A DNA stretch of 23,998 nucleotides from Anaerolineae bacterium (lineage in GTDB: Bacteria > Chloroflexota > Anaerolineae > B4-G1 > SLSP01): positions 1 to 23,998 of the forward strand of contig JAFGKB010000130.1 of NCBI GenBank assembly GCA_016928755.1. The letters run 5' to 3'. How positions within the stretch are numbered: the first letter of the stretch is position 1; every line of letters starts with the position of its first letter. The notes under the pieces are model-generated. The model made no database searches. It worked only from the letters and a program-made list of their open reading frames with translations, and was not told the origin of the DNA. This document shows, one piece after another, positions 8,115 through 15,919 of the stretch. The translations under genes and the position numbers were made by a program.

Positions 8115-9245
8115 TTAAGTCGTGGGCCGGAATACCCGTTCTGAACGTGAGTTCTCTTGATACCGGTCCAACGCCAGGTCAATCAACCAACTCAACAACT
8201 TTGAATAAGGCACACCCGATGCTGCCCACAACTTAGGATACATACTGATCGAAGTAAATCCAGGTATAGTATTTACCTCGTTGATATATAACTCATCGGT
8301 CTCACCATTCAACAAAAAATCCACCCGTGCCATTCCCGCCCCATCAATCGCCCGGTAAACATCCACAGCAAGTTGCTGTACCTCCTGGGTCATCTCCGGT
8401 GTAAGGGGGGCCGGAATTAACAATTCTGAAGCAGCATCTCCCTCATCCAGGTACTTAGATGCGTAGTCATAGAATTCCCGGCTAGGGATAATCTCCCCCG
8501 GCACAGAGGCACTAGGCTCTTCATTGCCCAGAACACTCACCTCGATCTCACGGGCGGCAGGCACCGCGACCTCGGCCAAAATACGCCGGTCATAACGGGC
8601 CGCTTCATTTAGCCCCTGCACCAGTTCCTCGCGATTATGGCATTTCATAATACCAACACTAGAACCAAGATTCGCCGGTTTTGTGAAAATAGGATACGCC
8701 AACTTACTTTCTATCTCTGCTAAAACTTCATCTGGCACATGGGACCAACGGCGGCGGGTTATAGCTACATAGTCAGGAATAGGCAATCCTTGTGCCTGGC
8801 AAACAGCTTTAAAGACAATTTTATCCATTGCAACTGCAGAACAAAGCACACCGGCCCCCACATAAGGGACGGCGGCTAACTCTAACAAACCTTGAAGCGT
8901 GCCATCTTCTCCAAACGTCCCGTGTAGTACCGGGAAGACCACATCCAGCCGTGATAGTAGCGACAATTGGGTGATCTTATCATCAACAGAAATCGTCCAT
9001 AAGCCTTTACGAGCCGGGTCTGCAAAGAGTGTCGCAGCTTGCGTCTTCTCAAATGATTCGACCTGTAAAGCAGTCATAGGATCAGCACCGGCAATCCACA
9101 TCCCCTCACGGGTAATCCCAACAGGAATTACTTCATATTTAGCCGGGTCCAGAGCATCCATCACCGAACGCGCAGAGACCAAACTTACCTCATGCTCACC
9201 GGAACGCCCCCCAAACAAAACCCCAACTTTTAACCTATCTGCCAT
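8115..9245 (-). CDS. ddl: D-alanine--D-alanine ligase
   Basis: An ATP-grasp enzyme that joins two D-alanines to make the dipeptide MurF adds to the peptidoglycan precursor. The 376-aa sequence has the N-terminal GGRSGEHEVSL motif, HGTFGEDGTLQGLLE, the ATP-binding KPANLGSSVGI loop, the omega-loop region around SREFYDYASKY, and the metal-binding ARVDF and LYINEVNTIPGFT. The FYDYASKY loop with Tyr is typical of D-Ala-D-Ala ligases, while D-Ala-D-Lac ligases have a different residue there. I therefore infer a normal D-Ala-D-Ala terminus. It is the longer DdlA-like form. The ATG follows GGAGG with seven bases of spacing. murB ends 18 bp upstream and ftsQ starts 24 bp downstream. Confidence 0.96.
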   Translation of the reverse strand: MADRLKVGVLFGGRSGEHEVSLVSARSVMDALDPAKYEVIPVGITREGMWIAGADPMTALQVESFEKTQAATLFADPARKGLWTISVDDKITQLSLLSRLDVVFPVLHGTFGEDGTLQGLLELAAVPYVGAGVLCSAVAMDKIVFKAVCQAQGLPIPDYVAITRRRWSHVPDEVLAEIESKLAYPIFTKPANLGSSVGIMKCHNREELVQGLNEAARYDRRILAEVAVPAAREIEVSVLGNEEPSASVPGEIIPSREFYDYASKYLDEGDAASELLIPAPLTPEMTQEVQQLAVDVYRAIDGAGMARVDFLLNGETDELYINEVNTIPGFTSISMYPKLWAASGVPYSKLLSWLIDLALDRYQENSRSERVFRPTT

Positions 9246-9263
9246 AGTTCTACCTCCAACGTC

Positions 9264-10175
9264 TCATTCACTCACAATCTCAATCTCTGATTCCAAGTGA
9301 ACACCAAACTTACGATAAACTTCATCTTGGACAAGCTGTAACAATGTGATAAAGTCACATGCCGTGCCGTTTCCCTCATTAATAAAGAAGTTGGCATGGT
9401 GTGTTGAAACCACAAAACCACCAACACGCGAGCCTTTTAATCCGGCCATCTCAATCAGCCGCCCGGCATAGTCACCCTCCGGGTTCTTAAACGTAGACCC
9501 TAGCGTTTTACCTGGAGGTTGTGTTTTACCACGCCGCTCGGTATACTCCGTCGCTTTTTGCGTGAGATATTCCAAATCTCCAAGCCGCAACTGGAACTCA
9601 GCCGCAGTTACCAACCACCTGTACCCGGCTCCCTTGAGTTTGCTACACCGGTATTTAAAATCAAACCAATCAGGCTCCACCCAACGTGGGGACGCACCGA
9701 CAGAAAAAACCTCTGCGCGATAAAGTGCCTTGGAAATCTCACCACCAAAGGCCCCGGCATTATTCACCACCGCGCCGCCAACTGTGCCCGGCAAACCGAC
9801 GGCCCAAGTCAATCCCCCCCAACCACGGTTTACGGACGTGCGAGCCAGGGAGACTATCTTCTTTCCTGATTCAACACATACCCGCAGATTAGGCTCATCA
9901 AAAGTCACACTGGTGGCATTATTCACGATCACCACACCGCGCAACCCATCATCGGGCAATAACACGTTTGTTAAGCCACCAAAAACTCGCCAGGGAAGCC
10001 CCAAAGCATCTGCCATATTAACAGCTTGCACCAGGTCATCACGACTCTGAGCGTCCACTAAAAGGTCAGCGGCCCCGCCAACCCCTACAACAGAGTATCT
10101 TGCCAGAGGCACACTTACCTTGACCCGGTCATTAAATTTATCGACAAATGCCTTAATCTGAGTTTGCTCAACCAT
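9264..10175 (-). CDS. murB: UDP-N-acetylenolpyruvoylglucosamine reductase MurB
   Basis: A flavoenzyme that reduces UDP-GlcNAc-enolpyruvate to UDP-MurNAc with NADPH. The FAD-binding region carries FGGLTNVLLPDDG (the more usual form is GxGSNxLxxDxG) and GLPGTVGGAVVNNAGAFGGE. The substrate domain has YRCSKLKG and GSTFKNPEGDYAGRLIE, whose Ser227 is the likely proton donor, and the C-terminal HLESEIEIV carries the catalytic Glu. The arrangement with an FKYRCS motif fits type I/IIa MurB. I prefer the ATG at 10175 (303 aa). A TTG two codons upstream (10181) is also open, and neither has a good ribosome site, which suggests coupling to the small gene ending 21 bp upstream. Confidence 0.95.
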   Translation of the reverse strand: MVEQTQIKAFVDKFNDRVKVSVPLARYSVVGVGGAADLLVDAQSRDDLVQAVNMADALGLPWRVFGGLTNVLLPDDGLRGVVIVNNATSVTFDEPNLRVCVESGKKIVSLARTSVNRGWGGLTWAVGLPGTVGGAVVNNAGAFGGEISKALYRAEVFSVGASPRWVEPDWFDFKYRCSKLKGAGYRWLVTAAEFQLRLGDLEYLTQKATEYTERRGKTQPPGKTLGSTFKNPEGDYAGRLIEMAGLKGSRVGGFVVSTHHANFFINEGNGTACDFITLLQLVQDEVYRKFGVHLESEIEIVSE

Positions 10176-10196
10176 AACCAAAGACGTAAGAATAAA

Positions 10197-10337
10197 CTAC
10201 GACTCCCCCTGTTTTTTGGTGCGCTCTATCTGTTCCAACTTCACAGAAACAACATCAGCGGCATAGTTACGATAACGTACTTGCTGACGTTTCTTAACTT
10301 TAGATAACTTACCCTTCAACTTACCCAGAGCACTCAT
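10197..10337 (-). CDS. Small basic protein of 46 aa between murC and murB
   Basis: A short open frame, too small for many gene finders, that I read by hand. It runs ATG at 10337 to TAG at 10197 and encodes 46 residues, starting MSALGKLKGKLSKVKKRQQ and ending RTKKQGES. It has about 13 Lys/Arg against 4 Asp/Glu, no cysteine and no membrane segment. It could be one or two helices that bind nucleic acid or the membrane surface. AGGGGAGA lies a few bases before the ATG, a good ribosome site. It fits exactly between the murC stop (10340) and murB start, so it is probably translated as part of the operon. I do not recognise the family and assign no function. It lacks zinc-ribbon or ribosomal protein motifs known to me. 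Confidence 0.7.
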   Translation of the reverse strand: MSALGKLKGKLSKVKKRQQVRYRNYAADVVSVKLEQIERTKKQGES

Positions 10338-10339
10338 AT

Positions 10340-11731
10340 TTATCTCCCCTTAGCGTGAAGCAACTTCTGTCCCACTACATACTCATCACCGGCCCCCATA
10401 AGGAGCACCACAGCACCGCTTTCCACATTGGCCTTTAACCATTCAACCGCAGCATCCAGGGAGACTACCGCAGCAACAGACGAATGCTGAATCTGCGCAG
10501 CGAGGTCATTATGGTTTAAAGACCCATCATCTTTCTCACGGGCTGCGTAAATAGGCAAAACAAGAACCTGGTCAGCAGCATCAAAAGCATTTAAGAATTC
10601 ATCATGTAGCGCTTTGATACGGCTGAAGGTATGGGGCTGCCAGACTGCAACCAAGCGGCGGCCAGGATAGCGCAAACGAGCAGCAGATAAAACCGATTTG
10701 ATTTGTGTGGGATGGTGAGCATAATCATCAATCACCGTAATCCCATCTACCTCACCTAAAATCTCAAAACGGCGTGCTGTGCCTTCAAACCGGGAGAGTA
10801 TCTCAGCCGTAACCTTAAAATCAATACCCAGTTCTTCAGCAACCAGTAACACAGCCAAGGCATTCACGGCATTATAGGCACCGGGAATAGCCAAGCTAAC
10901 TTCACACAACTGGCCGTATCCTTCACGCACAACCTTGAAATCCACACCACCCCGGTCATTCCCCTTGATTTCGGTCGCCTGAAGCGCTAACCCTAAATCA
11001 TCATTCATCCCGTACAATGCCAGGCGACCACCATTGGCATGGAAAGAAGCTGCAACCGCGTGGGCAACAAAGTCATCATTGCATGCAACAAGCAGGCCAT
11101 CAGGTTTGATGCCATCGACAAAATCACCAAAAGCCAGGCGCAAGAAACGCAGATTAGGGAAAACATCAGGATGATCAAACTCGATATTTGTAACGACGGC
11201 AATCTGCGATTTCAAAGCCAAGAAAGTATTCTTATACTCGTCAGCCTCAATAACAAAGTAAGGGCCAGAACCAGCGCGTGCGTTTGTGCCCAGGTTTTGG
11301 ACCACACCTCCAACAATGAAGGTAGGGTCTAAGCCGGCTTCCAACAGTACAGAGGCGATCATCCCGGTAACAGTGGTCTTGCCATGAGCGCCAGAGATGG
11401 CAATTACTTGATAGCCGGCAGTCAGGATTGGCAAGAACTCAGGGCGACGCATTACGGGTATTTCTCTTTCCCGCGCAGCCACCAACTCCGGGTTATCGTC
11501 AGGGACAGCAGAGGAGGCCAGCACCAGTCCGGCAGCCCCAATATGAGCCGGGTCATGGCCTATATGTACGGCGATCCCTTCATCACGTAAAGCGGTGAGT
11601 AGTAGCCCTTCCTGCTGGTCAGAACCATGTACCGTGCTCCCCCGTGCCTGAAGCACACGCGCAATCGCCGACATACCGGCACCACCAATCCCCACAACAT
11701 GCACTTCTTCCAGTGTATTAAGCTCTAACAC
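10340..11731 (-). CDS. murC: UDP-N-acetylmuramate--L-alanine ligase MurC
   Basis: The Mur ligase that adds L-alanine to UDP-MurNAc, the first peptide step. The N-terminal Rossmann domain has VGIGGAGMSAIA. The ATP loop is ISGAHGKTT (about 112-120). The middle domain has EADEYKNTFL and TNIEFDHPD. The C-terminal domain has DDYAHHPTQIKS and VWQPHTFSR. These are MurC-specific forms of the Mur ligase signatures. I chose the GTG at 11731 (463 aa), which has GAGGTGA just upstream. The GTG at 11737 is in frame but has no spaced ribosome site. The gene begins within 12 bp of the CvpA-like stop and ends 2 bp before the 46-aa gene, suggesting translational coupling. Confidence 0.96.
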   Translation of the reverse strand: MLELNTLEEVHVVGIGGAGMSAIARVLQARGSTVHGSDQQEGLLLTALRDEGIAVHIGHDPAHIGAAGLVLASSAVPDDNPELVAAREREIPVMRRPEFLPILTAGYQVIAISGAHGKTTVTGMIASVLLEAGLDPTFIVGGVVQNLGTNARAGSGPYFVIEADEYKNTFLALKSQIAVVTNIEFDHPDVFPNLRFLRLAFGDFVDGIKPDGLLVACNDDFVAHAVAASFHANGGRLALYGMNDDLGLALQATEIKGNDRGGVDFKVVREGYGQLCEVSLAIPGAYNAVNALAVLLVAEELGIDFKVTAEILSRFEGTARRFEILGEVDGITVIDDYAHHPTQIKSVLSAARLRYPGRRLVAVWQPHTFSRIKALHDEFLNAFDAADQVLVLPIYAAREKDDGSLNHNDLAAQIQHSSVAAVVSLDAAVEWLKANVESGAVVLLMGAGDEYVVGQKLLHAKGR

Positions 11732-11740
11732 AGTCACCTC

Positions 11741-12262
11741 TTATACAAATACAATCAAGACAAATGCAAATGACGCCGCAACCGCAACAAATAGGAACGG
11801 ACCATCAAGCCACATTGTGGGCAGGTATTCTAATAACTGCATCGCCGTATCGGATGTAGGAGCCGTTATCTCCCAAATACCATACCCCAACTCATGCAGG
11901 AAGCCCCAAAAGGTTCCCATAACCAAAATACCATTAACTAAACCAATAAAAAGTCCTAACAGGGTATCCTGGAACTTGTCTTTGCGTGCCTTAGCCCCCA
12001 ATGCCGGTGATAAAACCGGCGTTGCATACCCAAAGAAAACAATGAGAATAAAGATAATTAAGCGCACATAAAACCACGAACGCGGGTCCATATTTGTCAA
12101 TGTTGGACCGATAACCGGTACATATTGCTTTAATACAATCTCAATAAATCGTTCTAAAATCACGCTAAAAATAACCAGCAATTCCCTGGCCCAGCCGCGT
12201 AACGCGCCTACTAAAGCAAAGAATAAGATTAAACCGAGAAAGGCTGTTTCTAACGGTACCAT
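11741..12262 (-). CDS. CvpA-like multi-pass membrane protein
   Basis: A 173-aa hydrophobic protein with about four membrane helices. The N-terminal segment (first 45 residues: hydrophobic helix, G-A-L-R-G-W-A-R-E, second helix) resembles the colicin V production protein (CvpA) family. The central AKARKDKFQDTLLGLFIGLVNG also matches the family pattern of a basic loop followed by GxxxGxxxG-like helix packing. CvpA proteins are poorly understood and have been linked to envelope homeostasis and purF regulation. Here the gene sits between murG and murC, with 3 bp to murG upstream, so it is surely co-transcribed with wall synthesis genes. A wall- or division-linked role is my inference. Family assignment is moderate. 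Confidence 0.65.
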   Translation of the reverse strand: MVPLETAFLGLILFFALVGALRGWARELLVIFSVILERFIEIVLKQYVPVIGPTLTNMDPRSWFYVRLIIFILIVFFGYATPVLSPALGAKARKDKFQDTLLGLFIGLVNGILVMGTFWGFLHELGYGIWEITAPTSDTAMQLLEYLPTMWLDGPFLFVAVAASFAFVLIVFV

Positions 12263-12265
12263 TTT

Positions 12266-13366
12266 CTAATTAACTCCGGCCAAATCTAATAATTGTACCG
12301 CTAAACGGTCGGCAGCGTCTGGAGACGCGAGCGCACGTGCTGCGTCCGCCATAGCGGTGAGTTGTTCTGTATCAGACAACAATGACTTTACAGTAGGCAC
12401 CAATTCCGTGTTTAACGCTGCGTCGGTCACAACAACTGCCGCATTGCGCTCGGCCAACCATTCACCATTTACCTTTTGATAACGCCAGGCATAAGGATAG
12501 GGAACCAGAATTGATGGTAACCCAAAATAAGGAAACTCCCCCAGTACCGAGGCTCCGGCACGACTGACAACGAGATCAGCCGCCGCCAAAGCCGCCCCCA
12601 TCTCCTCAGAATGTAAATAAGCAAAAGGATGGTAACGTCCACGACTTTCAGCCGGCAATGCCTCGGCAGCAGAGGAGACTTCCTCCCAATCCAGCTTGCC
12701 CGTAATATGAATGACATCTGTCAGTGTCAAAAGCTCCGCCAAATTAGCCAAAAGGGCACGGTTAATAGAACGTGCTCCCCGGCTACCACCAAAAACTAAT
12801 AATACCGGCCCCGTCTCTGGTAAGGACATTGTACGACGTGCGCGCGCCCTATCCCATTGCATCACTTCCTTACGCAATGGATAACCGGTTACAACTACCT
12901 TCTCAGAAGGTAAAAACTGTTCTGATTCTGCGACGGTCACACCAACACGGCGGGCTAATCGGGCAGTCAACTTTATAGATTGGCCGGGTTCAATGTCTGG
13001 TAAATAGACGAGTACCGGGATACGCCGCAGCCAGGCAGCCAGGACAACCGGTGCACCGACATACCCGCCGGTTGTTAAAATAGCAGCCAACGGTTGCCGT
13101 CCTAGTTGTTCCCAGCTTGCGACCATGCCACGTAATAATTGCCAACCATTTTGCACCGCCTTACCTAAGCCCACACCGTGAACACCGGCAGCAGGAATGC
13201 CAAAGAAAGAAAGGCCAACGCGTTGTACTAATTCGGCTTCCATTCCTTCAAGTCCTCCAAACCAGGTGATTTCAGCAGCCGGCTCAGCGGCTTGCAAGGC
13301 CTGTACGACGGCTAAGGCGGGATAAACGTGCCCCCCAGTCCCGCCGCCAACTATCCCAAACCGCAT
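12266..13366 (-). CDS. murG: UDP-GlcNAc:undecaprenyl-pyrophosphoryl-MurNAc-pentapeptide transferase MurG
   Basis: A peripheral membrane glycosyltransferase (GT-B fold, family GT28) that adds GlcNAc to lipid I to make lipid II. The N-terminal glycine loop is GGGTGGHVYPALAV. The middle has LTTGGYVGAPVV. The C-terminal UDP-GlcNAc site has VFGGSRGARSINRALL, HITGKLDW, SRAGASVLGEFPYFGLPSILVP and QKVNGEWL. I chose the ATG at 13366 (366 aa): it starts directly at the Rossmann strand and has AAGGAGG seven bases upstream. A GTG at 13399 extends the frame by 11 residues without any family match. Its first 83 bp lie inside the 3' end of ftsW in another frame. Confidence 0.95.
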   Translation of the reverse strand: MRFGIVGGGTGGHVYPALAVVQALQAAEPAAEITWFGGLEGMEAELVQRVGLSFFGIPAAGVHGVGLGKAVQNGWQLLRGMVASWEQLGRQPLAAILTTGGYVGAPVVLAAWLRRIPVLVYLPDIEPGQSIKLTARLARRVGVTVAESEQFLPSEKVVVTGYPLRKEVMQWDRARARRTMSLPETGPVLLVFGGSRGARSINRALLANLAELLTLTDVIHITGKLDWEEVSSAAEALPAESRGRYHPFAYLHSEEMGAALAAADLVVSRAGASVLGEFPYFGLPSILVPYPYAWRYQKVNGEWLAERNAAVVVTDAALNTELVPTVKSLLSDTEQLTAMADAARALASPDAADRLAVQLLDLAGVN

Positions 13367-14450
13367 CCCAGTCCCTCCTTGGACAACCACGCGAAACACC
13401 TAATAATAAGCCTACACCAGAGAGTGTGACCAGCATCTCAGAACCACCATAACTAAAGAAGGGCAAAGCTGTCCCTGTAAAAGGCACAACCCCAACCATA
13501 ACCATAATATTCAACAACGCTTCACTTAAAATCATTGTCGTCACACCAAACGCCAGCAGTGAGCCAAAAGCATCCGGCGTGGAAATCGCAATCCGGTACC
13601 CACGATAAGCAAATAGGCCAAAAAGTAATAAAACCAATAAAGCACCGAAAAAGCCCATTTCCTCACCGATTACGGCAAAAACGCTGTCGGTATGCGGAAA
13701 AGGCAAATAACCGGACTTCAACCGCCCACTACCTATCCCCACACCGAATATCCCGCCCTCACCGATGGCAATAACCGCGCGTTGCACATGGTAAGGCATT
13801 TGCGCAGGGTCCTTCAGCGATTGCATATAGGCTACCAACCGCGAGCGGGCATGTTGGAAGCGCCATACCAACAGGCTAAAAGCAGCGCTCCCCATCAACA
13901 TTGATAAGAATATCTGGATCGGGTCCCCACCGGCGAAGAAAAACATCATCACGCCGGTTACAACCACCAACAAAGCAGTGCTTAAATCAGGCTGCAAAGC
14001 GACAAATCCCGCAACAATACCCGTGATAACAGCAAAAGGGACAAGTCCATAATGAACCTGATTGAGTTGTTCACCTTTGGATGCCAGCCAGGCCGCGATA
14101 TAAATTACCGCAACCAAGCGGGCTAAAATACCCGGCTGCACAGAGGCCCCTAATAATGAGCGCTGTGCCCCTAACACCTGTTCACCAAGGAACAAGACCA
14201 GGAATAATAAGAATAAAGTCAAAAACATCGCCGGTAGGGCCAGGTGTCGCCAAAGGGGGTAAGGCAACTGCATCATAACCACCATAGCCACAGATCCCAA
14301 CAATATCCATACCAACTGCTGCCGCCAGAAACGCACCCCCACATAGAAAGTCGCACTATAGAGCATCAATAACCCATAGGCTAATAACGCCAGCGTGAAC
14401 ACTAGCAATAGATAGTCAATATGTTCATTTTTTGAGTTACGTTTTTTCAT
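13284..14450 (-). CDS. ftsW: Septal peptidoglycan polymerase FtsW (SEDS family)
   Basis: A SEDS glycosyltransferase that polymerises lipid II at the septum together with FtsI. About ten membrane helices span residues 11-352. Family motifs are LMLYSAT, LQPDLSTALL (152-161), GEGGIFGVGIGSG and PHTDSVFAVIGEE, with Asp255 the expected catalytic residue, and PFFSYGGSEML near the end. The normally conserved QPSE-K segment is here QPGILAR (105-111). The hydrophobic core ends at GVSRG (351-355), where family members usually stop. An Arg/Trp-rich tail (362-388) is read entirely through the start of murG. The ATG has GAGGA upstream. It begins 38 bp after murD, across a 13-bp tandem repeat. Confidence 0.94.
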   Translation of the reverse strand: MKKRNSKNEHIDYLLLVFTLALLAYGLLMLYSATFYVGVRFWRQQLVWILLGSVAMVVMMQLPYPLWRHLALPAMFLTLFLLFLVLFLGEQVLGAQRSLLGASVQPGILARLVAVIYIAAWLASKGEQLNQVHYGLVPFAVITGIVAGFVALQPDLSTALLVVVTGVMMFFFAGGDPIQIFLSMLMGSAAFSLLVWRFQHARSRLVAYMQSLKDPAQMPYHVQRAVIAIGEGGIFGVGIGSGRLKSGYLPFPHTDSVFAVIGEEMGFFGALLVLLLFGLFAYRGYRIAISTPDAFGSLLAFGVTTMILSEALLNIMVMVGVVPFTGTALPFFSYGGSEMLVTLSGVGLLLGVSRGCPRRDWDAVWDSWRRDWGARLSRLSRRTGLASR

Positions 14451-14465
14451 AGGGCATCCTCACAA

Positions 14466-14504
14466 TTTAGGTCGCTCAATTAGGTCACTCAATTAGGTCG
14501 CTCA
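14466..14504. repeat. Three tandem copies of a 13-bp unit at the 3' end of murD
   Basis: On the - strand the last codons of murD, GAGCGACCTAAT, are followed by near-identical copies: GAGCGACCTAATT, GAGTGACCTAATT, then GAGCGACCTAAATT with one extra A. The first copy encodes the terminal Glu-Arg-Pro-Asn. The stop codon TGA (14489-14491) is formed at the junction with the second copy. The unit is not a multiple of three, so the duplicated copies lie outside the reading frame, filling the 38-bp gap before ftsW. Confidence 0.85.
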
Positions 14505-15892
14505 GTTCCTAACCGTTGTACTAAAGTGCGGAAATGTTGTCCGCGCGCAGCAAAATCACGATAAGCATCAAAACTAGTCCCACCCGGTGAAAACAAAACT
14601 ACTTCCCCTGGACGGGCCCAACGCGCCGCCGTCTCGACGGCACGCTCTAAAGTATCCGATGAATAAATGACCTCTAGGGTCTGGGGGGTACCAGCTTCGG
14701 CCAATGCCTGTTCCACATAGCCACGAATAAGAGAGGAGGCTTCACCAAAGACTATCAACACCCGCACCCGCTCAATAACACGCCGGGCATACTCTTCCCA
14801 GGGGAGGTCTTTATCACGTCCCCCGGCAAGTAAGACTAAAGGCTCGGTAAAAGCATTCAACGCTGCTAAGACACGCTCAGGAGCGGTAGCGATGGAATCA
14901 TTAATCCACAGGATATTATTCCAGATGCAGACTTCCTCAAGACGATGCGGGACCCCGGTGAAGGCCTGGATAGCCTCACGCATCACCGATATAGGGACAC
15001 CGGCTGAATCCGCCAAAGCGCATGCCGCCAGCACATTCGTCACATTATGAAAACCACGTAATCTTAGCTCATCACGATGACAGATTAACTTTTCAATATT
15101 GTTATGGCGTAACATCAAAGCATCGCCACGCAAAAAAGCACCCTCACTAACTTCATGCGTACCGCTGAAATAACGGACTTGTGCTTTTGTAACAGTACTT
15201 AGAGCTTGTGCATTAGGCTCATCATAGCCCAAGATGGCCACATCCGAAGGTCGTTGGTGCCTCACAATATGCGATTTCGCAGCAATATAAGACTCCATAG
15301 TCTTATGCCGGTCTAAGTGATTAGGCGTGATGTTGAGCACTGCCGCGATTTTGGGACTGGTAGACATCAACTCCAGTTGAAAACTGGAAAGCTCCATAAT
15401 AACCCGGTCGGTACTGCGAATATGGTCTAAATCCGCGATCAAGGGATTACCGATATTCCCCCCCACCCAGGTTGTGAATCCAGCCATCTCAACCATACGG
15501 CCCACGAGGGAAGTCGTCGTTGTCTTCCCTGCCGAACCGGTGATCCCGACGACAGTGGCCGGGCACCGGCTCAGGAATTCCTGGGCATCATTACTCAGAG
15601 GAATGCCCCGGTTAAGAGCCTCCTGAACGATAGGAATTTCTAAAGGCACACCGCCGCTTACGCATAATAGGTCACACTGATCAAGCAGTGCGAGAGGATG
15701 CTCCCCTAACACACAATGAACCGGGAACTCCGCTAATTCGGCCAGTTCTGCCTCTAATTCCGGCTGTGAACGACGGTCAGAGACAGAGACGTGGACACCT
15801 TGCGCAGCGAAGAACCGCGCCAAAGCCAGCCCTTGTCGTGCTAAACCGAGAATTACAACCTTGTTTACAGCTTTGATATCGTTAACGCTCAT
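14489..15892 (-). CDS. murD: UDP-N-acetylmuramoylalanine--D-glutamate ligase MurD
   Basis: The Mur ligase that adds D-glutamate to UDP-MurNAc-L-Ala. The N-terminal UDP-binding domain starts VVILGLARQGLALARFF. The ATP loop is GITGSAGKTTTT (116-127). The central domain has ELSSFQLE and NITPNHLDRH (187-196), and Lys206 is the expected carbamoylated lysine. The C-terminal domain has GVPHRLE, NDSIATAPE (331-339), LLAGGRDKDLPWEEYA and LFSPGGTSFDAYRDFAARG. Two positions differ from the common form: the loop has GSAGKT where GTNGKT is usual, and the C-terminal motif has Ile where DSKAT carries a lysine. All other catalytic residues are present. The ATG at 15892 lacks a strong ribosome site. The gene follows mraY by 27 bp. 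Confidence 0.95.
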   Translation of the reverse strand: MSVNDIKAVNKVVILGLARQGLALARFFAAQGVHVSVSDRRSQPELEAELAELAEFPVHCVLGEHPLALLDQCDLLCVSGGVPLEIPIVQEALNRGIPLSNDAQEFLSRCPATVVGITGSAGKTTTTSLVGRMVEMAGFTTWVGGNIGNPLIADLDHIRSTDRVIMELSSFQLELMSTSPKIAAVLNITPNHLDRHKTMESYIAAKSHIVRHQRPSDVAILGYDEPNAQALSTVTKAQVRYFSGTHEVSEGAFLRGDALMLRHNNIEKLICHRDELRLRGFHNVTNVLAACALADSAGVPISVMREAIQAFTGVPHRLEEVCIWNNILWINDSIATAPERVLAALNAFTEPLVLLAGGRDKDLPWEEYARRVIERVRVLIVFGEASSLIRGYVEQALAEAGTPQTLEVIYSSDTLERAVETAARWARPGEVVLFSPGGTSFDAYRDFAARGQHFRTLVQRLGTERPN

Positions 15893-15919
15893 ATTACCAA
15901 GTCAAGAATAGTTTACTTA

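Noticed and set aside
13367..13399. GTG start extending murG by 11 residues
   Set aside because: The ATG at 13366 has AAGGAGG and begins at the conserved glycine-loop strand; the extension has no match.
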